Origin: Tritrichomonas musculus
Taxonomy: Eukaryota; Parabasalia; Tritrichomonadida; Tritrichomonadidae
NCBI GenBank assembly: GCA_039105265.1
Contig: JAPFFF010000008.1
Span: 3,100,001 to 3,164,000, forward strand
Length of the DNA stretch: 64,000 nt
Reading direction: 5' to 3'
In this document: positions 1-10,350 of the stretch, in pieces
Numbering within the stretch: position 1 is the stretch's first letter
How the letters are laid out: each line of letters starts with the position of its first letter
Notes under the pieces: model-generated
Told to the model about the DNA's origin: nothing
The model's database searches: none
What the model saw: the letters and a program-made list of their open reading frames with translations, nothing else
Translations under genes and position numbers: made by a program

Positions 1-2774
1 TAATATTTTATAATAATATATATATAATATATATTATATATAATAAATATATTATCATTAATATGATGATATAAATAATATATTATCCAAATAATAAGTA
101 TTTGTTAATAAATATAATATATTTTCAAAATTCAGATATTATCAAAATAATTTTTTCAAAAACTAGCATTTTATTCAATTATTAATTCAAAATTTTATTT
201 ATAAAAAACAATAATTTCTTGAATATCAATAATATAATTTGTTATAAATTATTATTATATTTCAAGTTATATATAAATAATGTAAATAATATATCATTTA
301 AGAAAAAGCCTCAAATATCATAATAAAAACACTTATTTTAATGATTAATAGAATAAATAGCAAATATTTTGTTTTATAAGATATATTAAATTAATATAGA
401 TTTTATCAGATATTGATTTAAGAATTTATTAAATAGAATGAATATTTAATTTTTAAGATATTATTATTTTTCAATCAAAAAAATTTGAGAGAGTCGAACC
501 CTTTTGTATAACAGTCTGACCGATTCTATGAGATTATTCAAATTAATTGAGATATTTTTTTGAAGTCAATAATTTATATATAACTCATAAAAAAAACAAT
601 ATATAAACAATTAAACATTTGAATATAAATAATAACATTATTTTATAATATATAATAATAATAAAAAGTGCTATTAAAGCAGTATATGAAAAATCAAATT
701 TAAATCATTCTGAAAAAATTAATGGTAATTAAATAAATTAAATAGATAAATCATTTGATGTTTATTAATAGCAAATCAGTTATTTGTTCAGCAAAAAATA
801 ATGTATTTTTTAAAAATGAAATATTCGTAAATAGAACTCAATTTCAACTCCAAAATTTTAGATTGGAAAAAAAAATAGTATTATATATTAACAATTATTT
901 ATCAAAAATATTATTTATCAGGTATTTGGCGAGAAAACGAACCTCGCCAAAAAAATTCGAACGATAGATTCAATTCTTTCAAATTATTTGAAGGAAAAAC
1001 TCACAATTTACTCGTTAGACGATTAGAATTTCAATAAATTATTTTCTTGCTAATTATTGAAAATTGAATATCATTGAAAGTATGTATTATTTATTATATA
1101 TATTTCTTGATCAATTATATATGTACATTTAATATAATTTTTAAATAAATTATATATATAAAAATAAATAACAAATTAATAAATAAATCTAATGTAATCC
1201 TTTGTTATTATAATAAAATACATAAAAATAACATTATAAGGTCAATTTATAACCATATCTCTCTTTTTATATTAATCTATTTTTATTTTGATAAAATTTG
1301 AATAAATATCTTATTAAAATAAAAATATAATTTTAATAATATATATATAATTACATGAATCTGCATTTATATTCAAAATATTAATATTTTTATTGAATAT
1401 TAGAATCTATAAAAAAAAATTAATCGTTTTTTATCTGAAAAATTTATTTAATAATTTCAATTAATTCAAAAAATTTGGGACCTATATCTCAATTTTCAGT
1501 GAATTTTGAGAGATATTCTCAAATCATATTACAACTCTGTTGTATAATATGATTTACTTGGAAATAATATTATTCTATTTTGAAATATTTTGAATGTTTC
1601 ATTCAAATTAATTCAAATTAATTTGAAATAGAATAATATCGAAAACTTGAAGCAATATTTGTTATGCTTTTCAATAATTTGAAATGAATGAATGTGGGAA
1701 AAACATTACACTTTAGTATTCTAAATGTTTTTACTTTCATAGTCATAGTCAGTTGTCATTAAATTTCGATTATGTAATTAAAATTTAAAATGATTATGTT
1801 CTTATAAATTTTAATTGGTTGAATTCAGTGCAAAAAAATTAGTGTCAAATTAAATCTAAAGTCAAGCATATTTATTCTCCTGTATTAATGAATACATTTG
1901 ATATAAATGTTAAATGAAAAAAAAAAAGCCGCAACTTTTCAAAAATTACAATGTATTCTGGGTTTGGTCAGTCTGATAAAACAGCCAAGAATACTATTTT
2001 ATATAAAAAACAATCATTTAAAGAAACATTTCAAAATGATGAATTTTTGTAAAATATTCAATTTTCAATGGGCTCTGAAAGTTATTTCAACTTGATTCTT
2101 TTTATATTTGCTAAGACAAAAAAAAAATGGCACTTTTAGCACAGTTTTATGAATCAATTCAAATTTGAGCAATATTCATGTTCCTTCATTCATGAAGCAG
2201 ATTGTTCTTGATTTATTTGACAATTATAAACTAATTGTTTATTGAAAATGAAATTCTTTCTTCTGTGATGGAAGTAATGGAGAGTTGTTTCTCTTTCTGT
2301 ATAGAACTTGAAAAGGTGGGAATTTTTAATTCTTTTGCGTTCTATTGAATATCATTGAAATATATTTTCCATTTCATCTTCTGTAGCATAAATTGGAGAA
2401 TATAACTTCAAGTAGTAGAAATTTATTGGTGAGTTATTCAAAAACTAGGAATTAAAAAAACTTATATTTTTATAAAATCTAAATATTTTTTAGTATTATT
2501 TTGTTTGGTTGGTTTTATTATAATTGATTTAAAAAATGTTATCAGAAAAGCATTTTGATACAAAAAAATGTATCTTTTTTAATGTAGTTTGAGACTTTAG
2601 ATAAGATTTTTTTTATATTTAGAATAGATTGCCCAAATTACTTTTAAAAAATGCATAAAAAGTCTAAAGCTTATATGTCATTAACCATTTCTGATCATTT
2701 TCGTTTCTATCTCCTTTAAATATTTGATCATGAAAGAATTGTTATTGAGTGAATGACCGTTTATTTTTTTATGT
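1..2774. other. gene-poor AT-rich region
   Basis: I see no supportable gene in this stretch. It is dominated by A/T runs and short palindromes. A compact hairpin lies at 926-950 (stem TTGGCGAG/CTCGCCAA, 9-nt loop). Two larger foldbacks lie at about 1526-1556 and 1567-1640, where ATATTATTCTATTTTGAAAT recurs inverted. A short stretch at about 1925-2065 on the plus strand reads protein-like for some 30 codons but has no recognisable family and no flanking open frame. It is probably intergenic DNA with old element debris. Confidence 0.5.
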
Positions 2775-4378
2775 GTGAAAAATTTATTCTACAGCTATAA
2801 ACAGCAAGTATCAAAAACGTTCCTCTTCAAACGTTTGATGAGTTTTCTTTTATTGTCAATGGGAAAGAGTATAAAACCAGTAGGCTTATTTCAGATCTAT
2901 CGCCAATTATTAGCCACATTCATAAAAGTGATCCAACAATCAATGAATTCAACATTGTTACCACAAATCCAGGAGATTTTTCAAATTTTCTTAAACTTGT
3001 TAATTTCGAAGAAAACAAATTTCCAGAAACAGAACTATTTTTCATTGCTGAAGTCTTAGAAAAGCTTGGAACGCAATCTATTTCAATTGAAAATGAAGAA
3101 TTGAACAATCAAATCGCCAATGACAACATATTTTCTCTTCTCAAAAAGCATGAACTTTTTAAATCGGTCTATTCAAAACAAATTGAAATTGAAAAAGATT
3201 TCATTTCATCTCATTTATATGAGCTTCTCGAAATCAGTGAAGAAAGCCTATTGAAATTGGATATTGAAATTCTCGAACGTGTTATAAATAACAGAAATCT
3301 CAAAATCATTAAAGAAGATCAGCTTTTGAATTTTGTAAACAAACTCTATTCAAATGATAGAAAGTAACGTTATTTTATTTGAGGCAGATCGCTTCAATAG
3401 ATCCAGAGTAAAAGGTCAAATCATTTTTATGATTGGTCAAATTAAATGTAAACGTTTTTTTTTTTATTATTAATTGTTCGATATTTGAACTTTTTCTAAA
3501 TAAATTTTAATAAATTGGCCTTATATCATCAGAAAAAGTTGTTTGCTCTGGATTTGTTGAATGGCTCTGAGTTTGGTGAAAGCACGTTATTCAATTTTGT
3601 GTGATTTCATCTTATTTGAAAAAGTTGGCGGAAATGAAATGAAAGAGTTTTTAAGTGTATCTGATATTGGTGACGTTACCGGGTCAGTTTGGATATCACT
3701 TTCGGAACGTCTTAAAAACGAAATAAAAACCGAAGAAGATGAAAATGAAGAAGAACAAAATAAACTGATAGTCATTTTTGCATACAACTCAATTTTTCTG
3801 AATAGTATTGAAAAATGAAGATAATCAACTCAATTTTGAAATAAATAATTATTAGTTTTCAATAATAAATTGAAAATTGAGTTGTATGCAAAAATGACTA
3901 CCAGTTTAGATATACAAAAAGTTGTGTTTTGATTGAATTTAATCCAAGCAATCCTGAGCAAGGAATCATCAACCACCAGAGAAGTAAGTGCAATAATGAT
4001 ACCAAAAGCCAAATAAATGTTAATGCATCAACACTGAGAGATGGTGATCCATATGACGTGCTGGCTTATGATGGCAATTCAGGACACTTTAGAACATTCA
4101 ATAATGATCAAGATTGGATCTGCTTTGACTTTGGAGGGAAACGAATAATTCCAAAGTGTTGCACAATTAAGTCTGCCAATGAAAATCCAAATGCAGAGCA
4201 TCCGAAAAGTTGGGTCATTGAAGCATCGTTCAAACTTTTTCAATGCAAAATTTGAAAGGAAAGAATAACGAATACCAATTTATTCGAATGCGCCAAACTT
4301 CAAACAATTGGAATAATGACAATGATCTAATGATTGGGTCTTTTGAAATTAATGGGAAACTTATATTGAATTCAAGTT
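2775..4378 (+). pseudogene. broken BTB-like / F5-8 type C (discoidin) domain family gene
   Basis: This is a degraded member of the large trichomonad family that joins an N-terminal BTB/BACK-like region to a C-terminal F5/8 type C (discoidin-like) domain. The order of parts is right. An open frame from about 2801 reads FSFIVNGKEYKTSRLISDLSP, a typical BTB start, and runs through the BACK-like helical part to a stop near 3367. A second piece (about 3580-3770) ends in an acidic linker. A third piece (about 3929-4240) holds the F5/8C core with DWICFDF and HPKSWVIEAS, and a last piece (about 4250-4378) holds YQFIRMRQT and FEINGKLI. The breaks are a frameshift near 2830, a stop plus unrelated sequence after 3367, a foldback insertion at 3761-3908, and a frameshift near 4240. 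The usual intact family is about 450-500 aa. F5/8C domains bind carbohydrate or lipid in other organisms, but the role in trichomonads is unknown to me. I judge it a pseudogene because four separate lesions are present. Confidence 0.75.
3761..3908. mobile_element. 148-bp foldback / MITE inside the F5-8C pseudogene
   Basis: The first 36 bp (3761-3796) match the reverse complement of the last 36 bp (3873-3908) at 35 of 36 positions. The outer ends read TAAACTGATAGTC and GACTACCAGTTTA. The centre is AT-rich and itself weakly palindromic. It interrupts the acidic linker between the two domains of the broken gene. I could not find a clear target site duplication, so the superfamily is open. The near-identical arms suggest the insertion is younger than the gene's decay, or that it was the inactivating event. 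Confidence 0.7.
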
Positions 4379-4981
4379 TAAGATTAAATTTTAGTTCACT
4401 GATCGGTGAAGTGTTTTTCTTGTCATTGTAAGTTTTTTAAATTGATAATGATTTTCAAACGGCAGTTTTCATTCATTAAAAAATGCATTTGAATATATTT
4501 TCAATTCTAAACTAAAGATTTATATATCAAAAGAATTTGAATTCAATATATATATTTCATAGGCCAAGGTGTTTTTGGCTTGTTCTATATCATCAGCCTA
4601 GTTTATCTAGGTCGCAACTCGTGCTCTTGAAACAGAAGAAGGAATTGAATCATTTCAGTTGCAAGAAAAAGTTGATGTTTTATCATTTGATACTACTTTA
4701 GGTTGCAAAATAACTAGAAGTTAAATTGAGCTATTAATATCATTGTTTTAAATATGATAATGATTATTTCGGCCAATGTGAGCAAGCTGATTTAATTAAA
4801 AATTTTTATCTTTGCAATTAAAAGTTGTTGAAAATGATTGAAGCAAAAAGAAAAGAAAAGAAAAGAGAGATGATAATAAATAATATTATTTTACAAACAA
4901 ATATAAACGCATTTTTTTTTTTCAATGGTAATTTTTTTAACTTTTTGTGATGAATGACCATTTATTGTCACAAAAAGTTTT
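4379..4981. other. intergenic spacer
   Basis: No gene is supported. The segment around 4560-4730 is less AT-rich than its surroundings and has short open runs in several frames, perhaps remains of a gene, but nothing recognisable. The right end (4890-4981) contains a T-tract and the pair AACTTTTTGTGA / TCACAAAAAGTT (about 4939-4979), a near-perfect inverted repeat just past the stop of the minus-strand gene. It could act as a 3' processing or termination hairpin. Confidence 0.35.
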
Positions 4982-6241
4982 TTATTTTGGGGATTTTCTT
5001 GGGGTTTTTTGAGGAGTAACCGCATCAATAATATCTTCAGAGCTTTCCACTCTAGCTTTATTTTTCCTTAGATTAGCATTAATTTTCTTTGCCTCAGTAA
5101 AATCAACTTCGTCCAAGTAATCAGGCACATCGCCGACTTTATCGAACAAATATTTCTGGTATTTGTAAGCGCAGTAAGAAGACCCGATATTTTCCGTATT
5201 TTTATTAGGGACATGTTTTCTTTGAAATCTTCTTTTAACTTCTTCGCGATCTTTTTCTATTTTTGAATGTGACTTTATAATATTTCTCAATTTTTTTTCA
5301 CCTAAACTGTAATTAAATTGAGCTTCGAGAAAACGGTTTTCTGGAGAATAAAAAGATTCATCGAAAATTGAAACAGAACTTTTTACAGAGAGAATTGATT
5401 GGGATTTATTACTTGGACTTTGTTGTAGTAATTGTTGTTGCTTTTGTCTTTGCTCTTGGTCGTGATGTTTTTGTTTCTCGATTAATTGTCTTTGTCTCCG
5501 ATGTTGTTGGAATTGATATTTTAGTTGTTGCTGTTGTTGCTGGTATTGCTCTGGCGTTTGAACTGATGGAGAAAATTCTTGTTCTATAAATTGAGCATTG
5601 CAATGCTTAACTGTTTTTTTGAGATCTTCGTCATCATTTTCATGGCACCACATCCAAACATGTTCTTTGATATCATCAATGGTTACGGTTGAACTATTGA
5701 AAACATTATAACTTGAGTCGTGATTCTGAGTAGCTGTTGGATCATTTTTTGACGAATCATCATCTTCATCAAGATCAATAGGTTTCAAACTTATAACAGA
5801 ATCAGATCTTGGAATTTCATGAACATCTGACTCAAGAGAAGGAATAAGTTTTATTCGAGATCTTGACGTTAACGAGGAAGAGGAAAGCTGAAGATACTTT
5901 TCATTTTCAATTTTTTGTGCTTGTAATTGTTCAAGTTGTGATGATCTTTTTTGTATCGATTTAGCTGTATTTGTGTAATCTGCTTCACGTAAAACTTGTA
6001 TTTCTGGTTCAGTAAAAGACACTTCAGAGCTCTTAAAATAAGGTGTTTTTGGATTAGATTTTGAAATATTTTGAGGTAAAGACGATCTACTTCTTTCGCT
6101 TCTACTAGATGCGAGCGCGCTTTCTCCATACCGAGGCGTAAATTTATATGATGATGATGGTACTGTTATCCATTTAATATTTCTATACTTTAATTTCTGC
6201 AGCCGTTGTTCGTTGAGGCGCTGCAGAGAGACAGTCGTCAT
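4982..6241 (-). CDS. Q-rich coiled-coil protein, unknown function
   Basis: This is an open frame of 419 codons starting at a clear ATG (complement of 6239-6241). I do not recognise a family. The N-terminal ~120 residues are Ser/Arg-rich with many possible phosphorylation sites. Residues about 115-190 are acidic (EDDDSSKND). Residues about 225-280 are a glutamine/histidine-rich tract (QQQQQQLKYQFQQHRRQR and repeats) predicted to form a coiled coil or aggregate-prone helix. The C-terminal third is charged and helical, and the end is a Lys/Pro tail (TPQKTPRKSPK). There is no signal peptide and no membrane segment, so a cytoplasmic, cytoskeletal or nuclear protein is likely. Codon use looks like that of neighbouring real genes, and Ser/Pro-rich ends of this kind are common in trichomonad cytoskeletal proteins, but that is inference only. 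Confidence 0.75.
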   Translation of the reverse strand: MTTVSLQRLNEQRLQKLKYRNIKWITVPSSSYKFTPRYGESALASSRSERSRSSLPQNISKSNPKTPYFKSSEVSFTEPEIQVLREADYTNTAKSIQKRSSQLEQLQAQKIENEKYLQLSSSSLTSRSRIKLIPSLESDVHEIPRSDSVISLKPIDLDEDDDSSKNDPTATQNHDSSYNVFNSSTVTIDDIKEHVWMWCHENDDEDLKKTVKHCNAQFIEQEFSPSVQTPEQYQQQQQQLKYQFQQHRRQRQLIEKQKHHDQEQRQKQQQLLQQSPSNKSQSILSVKSSVSIFDESFYSPENRFLEAQFNYSLGEKKLRNIIKSHSKIEKDREEVKRRFQRKHVPNKNTENIGSSYCAYKYQKYLFDKVGDVPDYLDEVDFTEAKKINANLRKNKARVESSEDIIDAVTPQKTPRKSPK

Positions 6242-7064
6242 TGCTTAACGTTTTTTGAATCAAAATTTCAAAGGCCATTTATATTCACAAATGCTAATTA
6301 ACCAAAATTTTGGTTAAGAAAAAATTGATTTAAGTCAATTTTTTTATTAAATCATTTGAATAATTTGGGTGTGAAATGGTATTCTATCAATTTACATTTA
6401 ATTATGATAATTATGATAATTAAATTATCTCGGTATAACTTTTTGAGTAATGTAAAATACTCAAAAAGTTATAAACAGATAAAAAAAAAAACATTTTTAC
6501 ATCAAAATATCTTTGTTTACAATCAATATTTAATTATTTTTATTTAATTATTTCTATTATAAATAAAATATAATTTTCTTTTTTAATATTTTTTCTATTT
6601 TTATATACAAATAGATTGAAAAGTTCAAATTAGCAAACGAAATCCTAATTTTCTCTTAAAATATATTAGTTTTTTTAATTTTATCATATATAGGATATAA
6701 TAATTCGTATTATATAGATTAAATAACGATATATAGGAATATAATAATAAAATTTTAGTTAACTTTTTCTGAAGTTTTTATGTTTTTTTTTTTTCTTAAT
6801 GAAGACAATCGTTTAAGTATAGATAATTTTTTTATTTATTTATTCTTTAAAATAAGTATACACAATATTAAATAAATGTCCAAACATAACGATAGATGTG
6901 GTCCACTGTCATTTCTGAAACATTAAATTACAAATTTTGAATGATTTCAAAGATTGAATACGTAGATCTCATTCAATATTTTAGCACGTTTAAGATGCGA
7001 TTGGATTTTTCAATCAAAATCATTTTATGAGCTCAAATCAAAAAAAGAAACTATGAAATTTTCT
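6242..7064. other. divergent intergenic region with paired ACTTTTTGA motif
   Basis: This ~820-bp spacer lies between a minus-strand and a plus-strand gene, so it should hold both promoters. An exact inverted pair, ACTTTTTGA at 6438-6446 and TCAAAAAGT at 6461-6469, is its most structured part. The rest is A/T runs. I see no initiator that I would place with confidence. Confidence 0.35.
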
Positions 7065-7106
7065 ATGAAAAAGATAAACTATTTTTTTTCTTATCACATC
7101 TAGCTT

Positions 7107-9056
7107 TTGAAATTCATCCTTTTATTTTTATTTTTGATCACTCAACAATCCCATTTTGCTCTATGCTACAATGATATCGAAGTAACCACCCCTGGTGTTC
7201 ACAACTTTCAACTTCAAAAGGATGGCTTATTATATATACGTGTGCCTGATTATTATCAAGCATTTATCTTTTCAAATGATGACTTGGCTCAAAATAATGC
7301 TTTTTATTTGGATGATAAAATTATCCCCCTTCATTATAGAAATTTATTTGGTATAGCATTCAATAGTTCTTCAAAAATTCTGATTCGTAGTGTAAAAAAT
7401 ACGCAAAATATCTCTGTTTTTATTGTTCCTTTTCAAAATTGTAACCAGCATGCTTTCTTCGGAATGAGTAAGGACCATATAAAAATTGAACTCACAACCA
7501 CAAGCATAAATGGCGATGTCCGTGCCTGTGGATTTTCTCCTTCTTTTGTTACCAATGTTAACCAAAATGTTACATTTGGGTTTCAAAAACAGATAATCTC
7601 AAGTGCTCATATTTTTTATGGGCTTGATAATAAAGTTTCAGACAAATCTTATTCAAATACCCTAAGAAACTCCAAAGATATTGAAGGTGAATACAGCAAT
7701 ATAGATTTTATTGTTAAAGAACTCGATAAATACATTGAATTTAAGCAATCTTACTTAAGTAAGCAGAAAAAGAGCAAGCATAGAGAATCGTGTGATATAA
7801 AATCTATAAGTAATACCATATTCAATATATTTAGAAAAATTTCACAATATAATTATAACCAAATCAATAATAATTATACTCTTAAAAAAGATCACGATGA
7901 AGAAACTTATTTTAAACAGAATTACCGAAAGTATTTGAAATTATTGAATTATGTTAATCAACCGCTTATCACTAAACATAACTTCAAAGATTATAATGCT
8001 GAGTTAATGAATAATAAACGTTCTCTTTCTAGTTTATCACCTGGATTTCTTGTTTCAAAGAGTATCTCGTCCGAAATCCAATCTATAAATTCAGTAAACA
8101 CAACATTTTATGTGATTTACGATATATCCGGTTCAGATACGACGGCAGAAATACTCTTGGAACGAGAACTCATCTCCGATAACGTTTCTCAATTTGATGA
8201 CTCAATGCTTTCTGATCATTTTGACTTCCTCCTTTATTATGATAAGGCATCAAATAGTTTTATATATGATAATGCTTGGACCAATGATCCTTTTTTATCT
8301 CAAAATTCCTACTTTTGGAAAATGATGAAATGGTTTTTAGCCTTGGTTATCATATTATTTTCTATAGTTATGGTCATAGTTGTCGTTGCTATCACAAATT
8401 TTGCTAAAAAGCGTCGAATTTGTTGCTTTAAGAATAAAAATTTTGCGCAAGAGTTTTATCAAGATGATTTTGATACCAACATGAGATATATTAGTCAAAA
8501 TAGGAGGAGGTATAGAGCAGGAGTTAATCATAATGATTTGGAAGAATCTGAGCTTGAAACAATATGCTATTCGCCAAATCTCGATGACACCTATAATACT
8601 TATTCAAATAAGAAGAATCGAAATAATACAAATGGTGATTATCAATATGATTCAGATAGCTACACTTATGAGTATGAGTCTTCAGATTGTGAAGAAAACA
8701 TTGATAATAATCTTGAAATAAATAATAATGGAAATAATGAAAATTCTTCAACAGAAACAAGGCAAGTTATTAAACGAAAGAAAAAAGTTAAACGAATTAA
8801 ATTACGTTCTTCAACAGCTAGTATCTCTTCGTCTCCTTATGACCTTGATGTTGGAAGTTGCGCCACTATTGAAGAAGTGAATTTTTCGCGCATGGTTCCA
8901 ATAAATAATCATGACACAGATAATATATATAATATTGAAGATAAAGATGATAGCACGCCGAATCCGTATGGTTTACCGTCACTCTCCTTTGATTTGAATA
9001 ATGCCCCTAGTGATGATAGTGAAACGCCTAATCATCCTTACCCTCCAATTTGTTAA
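7107..9056 (+). CDS. type I single-pass membrane protein, unknown function
   Basis: The frame is open for 649 codons. It begins with a hydrophobic segment typical of a signal peptide (KFILLFLFLI, cleavage probably after ALC near residue 20). An ectodomain of about 385 residues follows, with several N-glycosylation sequons and a few cysteines. One transmembrane helix lies at about residues 409-431 (FLALVIILFSIVMVIVVVAI), followed by KKRR. The ~215-residue cytoplasmic tail is acidic and Asn/Asp/Tyr-rich, with a basic patch KRKKKVKRIKLR and a Pro-rich end. The start is odd. Codon 7107 is TTG, the nearest in-frame ATGs (7053 and 7065) lie upstream of an in-frame TAG at 7101, and the next downstream in-frame ATG is near residue 120, after the signal peptide. 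Either the copy is N-terminally broken, or it uses a non-ATG start, or an unrecognised short intron removes the stop. I recognise no family; a trichomonad surface protein is plausible. Confidence 0.65.
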   Translation: MKFILLFLFLITQQSHFALCYNDIEVTTPGVHNFQLQKDGLLYIRVPDYYQAFIFSNDDLAQNNAFYLDDKIIPLHYRNLFGIAFNSSSKILIRSVKNTQNISVFIVPFQNCNQHAFFGMSKDHIKIELTTTSINGDVRACGFSPSFVTNVNQNVTFGFQKQIISSAHIFYGLDNKVSDKSYSNTLRNSKDIEGEYSNIDFIVKELDKYIEFKQSYLSKQKKSKHRESCDIKSISNTIFNIFRKISQYNYNQINNNYTLKKDHDEETYFKQNYRKYLKLLNYVNQPLITKHNFKDYNAELMNNKRSLSSLSPGFLVSKSISSEIQSINSVNTTFYVIYDISGSDTTAEILLERELISDNVSQFDDSMLSDHFDFLLYYDKASNSFIYDNAWTNDPFLSQNSYFWKMMKWFLALVIILFSIVMVIVVVAITNFAKKRRICCFKNKNFAQEFYQDDFDTNMRYISQNRRRYRAGVNHNDLEESELETICYSPNLDDTYNTYSNKKNRNNTNGDYQYDSDSYTYEYESSDCEENIDNNLEINNNGNNENSSTETRQVIKRKKKVKRIKLRSSTASISSSPYDLDVGSCATIEEVNFSRMVPINNHDTDNIYNIEDKDDSTPNPYGLPSLSFDLNNAPSDDSETPNHPYPPIC

Positions 9057-9152
9057 TTTTTGTAAAATTGTGATATTTAGAGATTTTTTTAATTTATTTT
9101 TGTTCAGTATTTAAAAAAAAAAGCTATTTATATATTATTATCTTGTTCATGA

Positions 9153-10207
9153 CAGGGTTGTCGATCGATGATGATAAATATCGATTATCGGCTCATTATC
9201 GATAATCCGATAATATCGATAAAAATTTGTTCGATAAACAATAATTATCGATAAATACGTTAAGCAAAACCGCCGATATTTGGTCACTATCGGACGGTTA
9301 CGGTTCGATATTCTCCGATATTTTATAATAAAATTTCCATACTTTTTTTTTACATTTTTGATTAAAATTTGGAATTTTATATTTTTAATTGTACTTCAAT
9401 AGTGCATGCTGAAATAAGCGAAATAAGGTCAGGGTGCATTATATGTCCAATATAATAATGAGAAGCTAAAAAATCAGGTTTTTGATTAATACATAAAAAG
9501 ATTATTTTCATAATTTTTAAAAAAGAACCAATTGGCCAACAAAAAAAGATTATGATTAAGAACAAAGTTATAAGACGATAATTTCCTCATATCTTCTCAG
9601 TATTAAATTATTTCCATATTTGCAAATTAACGAATCTTAATATGTAATGAAATATTAATGCAATGCTACTAAAATAATTTGCGTTTTTTTTTATTAAAAG
9701 AATATCAAGTCTAAAAATATTTAGAGAAATGGAGAGAATTTTATTAATTTACAAAAAGTTATCGTGTTCACTTTTTGATAAATTTAATTATTTTGCCAAA
9801 ATAAAATTATCTTTATTGATTTTAAATTTTATACTTAAATATTATTAGAATTATAATATATTACTTATCTTTTATTATAATAAAAGTTAATTTCCTATGA
9901 AATATAAAAAATCTTTTTTAATAATTTGATCATTTGTACATACAAGCTTTTTTATATGTCATTACTTGAAAAAATAACTTTTATATAATTATATAACAAT
10001 TAAATAGCCATAATTTCTAGTAAATATCTTTTCTTTACCTTAAAAAAGTTAAAAATATCGGTCATTATTGGCCATGATAAAAACCGTTTTTATCGATAAT
10101 GATATTTATTATCGGATAGTATCGGTTATTCTACTCTACTCCCGATAATATCGATAATATTGGCAACGTATTTAACCGTTATCGGACACTATCGATAAAC
10201 ATCCCTG
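9153..10207. mobile_element. non-autonomous hAT-like element (1055 bp)
   Basis: The ends are CAGGGTTGTCGATCGAT on the left and the complement of CAGGGATGTTTATCGATA on the right. The element is flanked by a perfect 8-bp duplication GTTCATGA (9145-9152 and 10208-10215). CAGGG ends plus an 8-bp duplication are the hallmark of hAT elements. The outer ~150 bp at each end are packed with TATCGATAA / ATCGGATA-type palindromes, which fits subterminal transposase-binding repeats. There is no transposase frame inside, so it must be mobilised in trans. It sits in the spacer between two convergent genes. Confidence 0.9.
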
Positions 10208-10350
10208 GTTCATGATGCACTATACGCTTAGTAAAATTAATAAAATCAATATTTACCACCTTTGTTTATGATAAATATTAATTTTCTATTTAAAATATCA
10301 GTTTCCTATGATTCCACCAATTAAACGCATTTATAAAATTAAATTTGATT

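Noticed and set aside
480-545. tRNA-like segment on the minus strand (GGGTTCGACTCTC resembles a T arm)
   Set aside because: The D arm and anticodon arm cannot be paired within the available spacing and the acceptor stem does not close, so at most it is a decayed tRNA fragment or chance.
755-967. 70-codon plus-strand frame
   Set aside because: AT-run translation (Lys/Asn/Ile/Phe) without any motif, ending in the 926-950 hairpin.
1907-2095. 62-codon frame and an overlapping protein-like frame around 1940-2060
   Set aside because: Neither has a recognisable family or enough length; the coding look is no stronger than in other spacers.
7040-7110. A trichomonad-type intron explaining the in-frame TAG
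   Set aside because: No GTATGT-like donor and no ACTAACACACAG-like branch/acceptor could be found at suitable distance, so it remains only one of three options.
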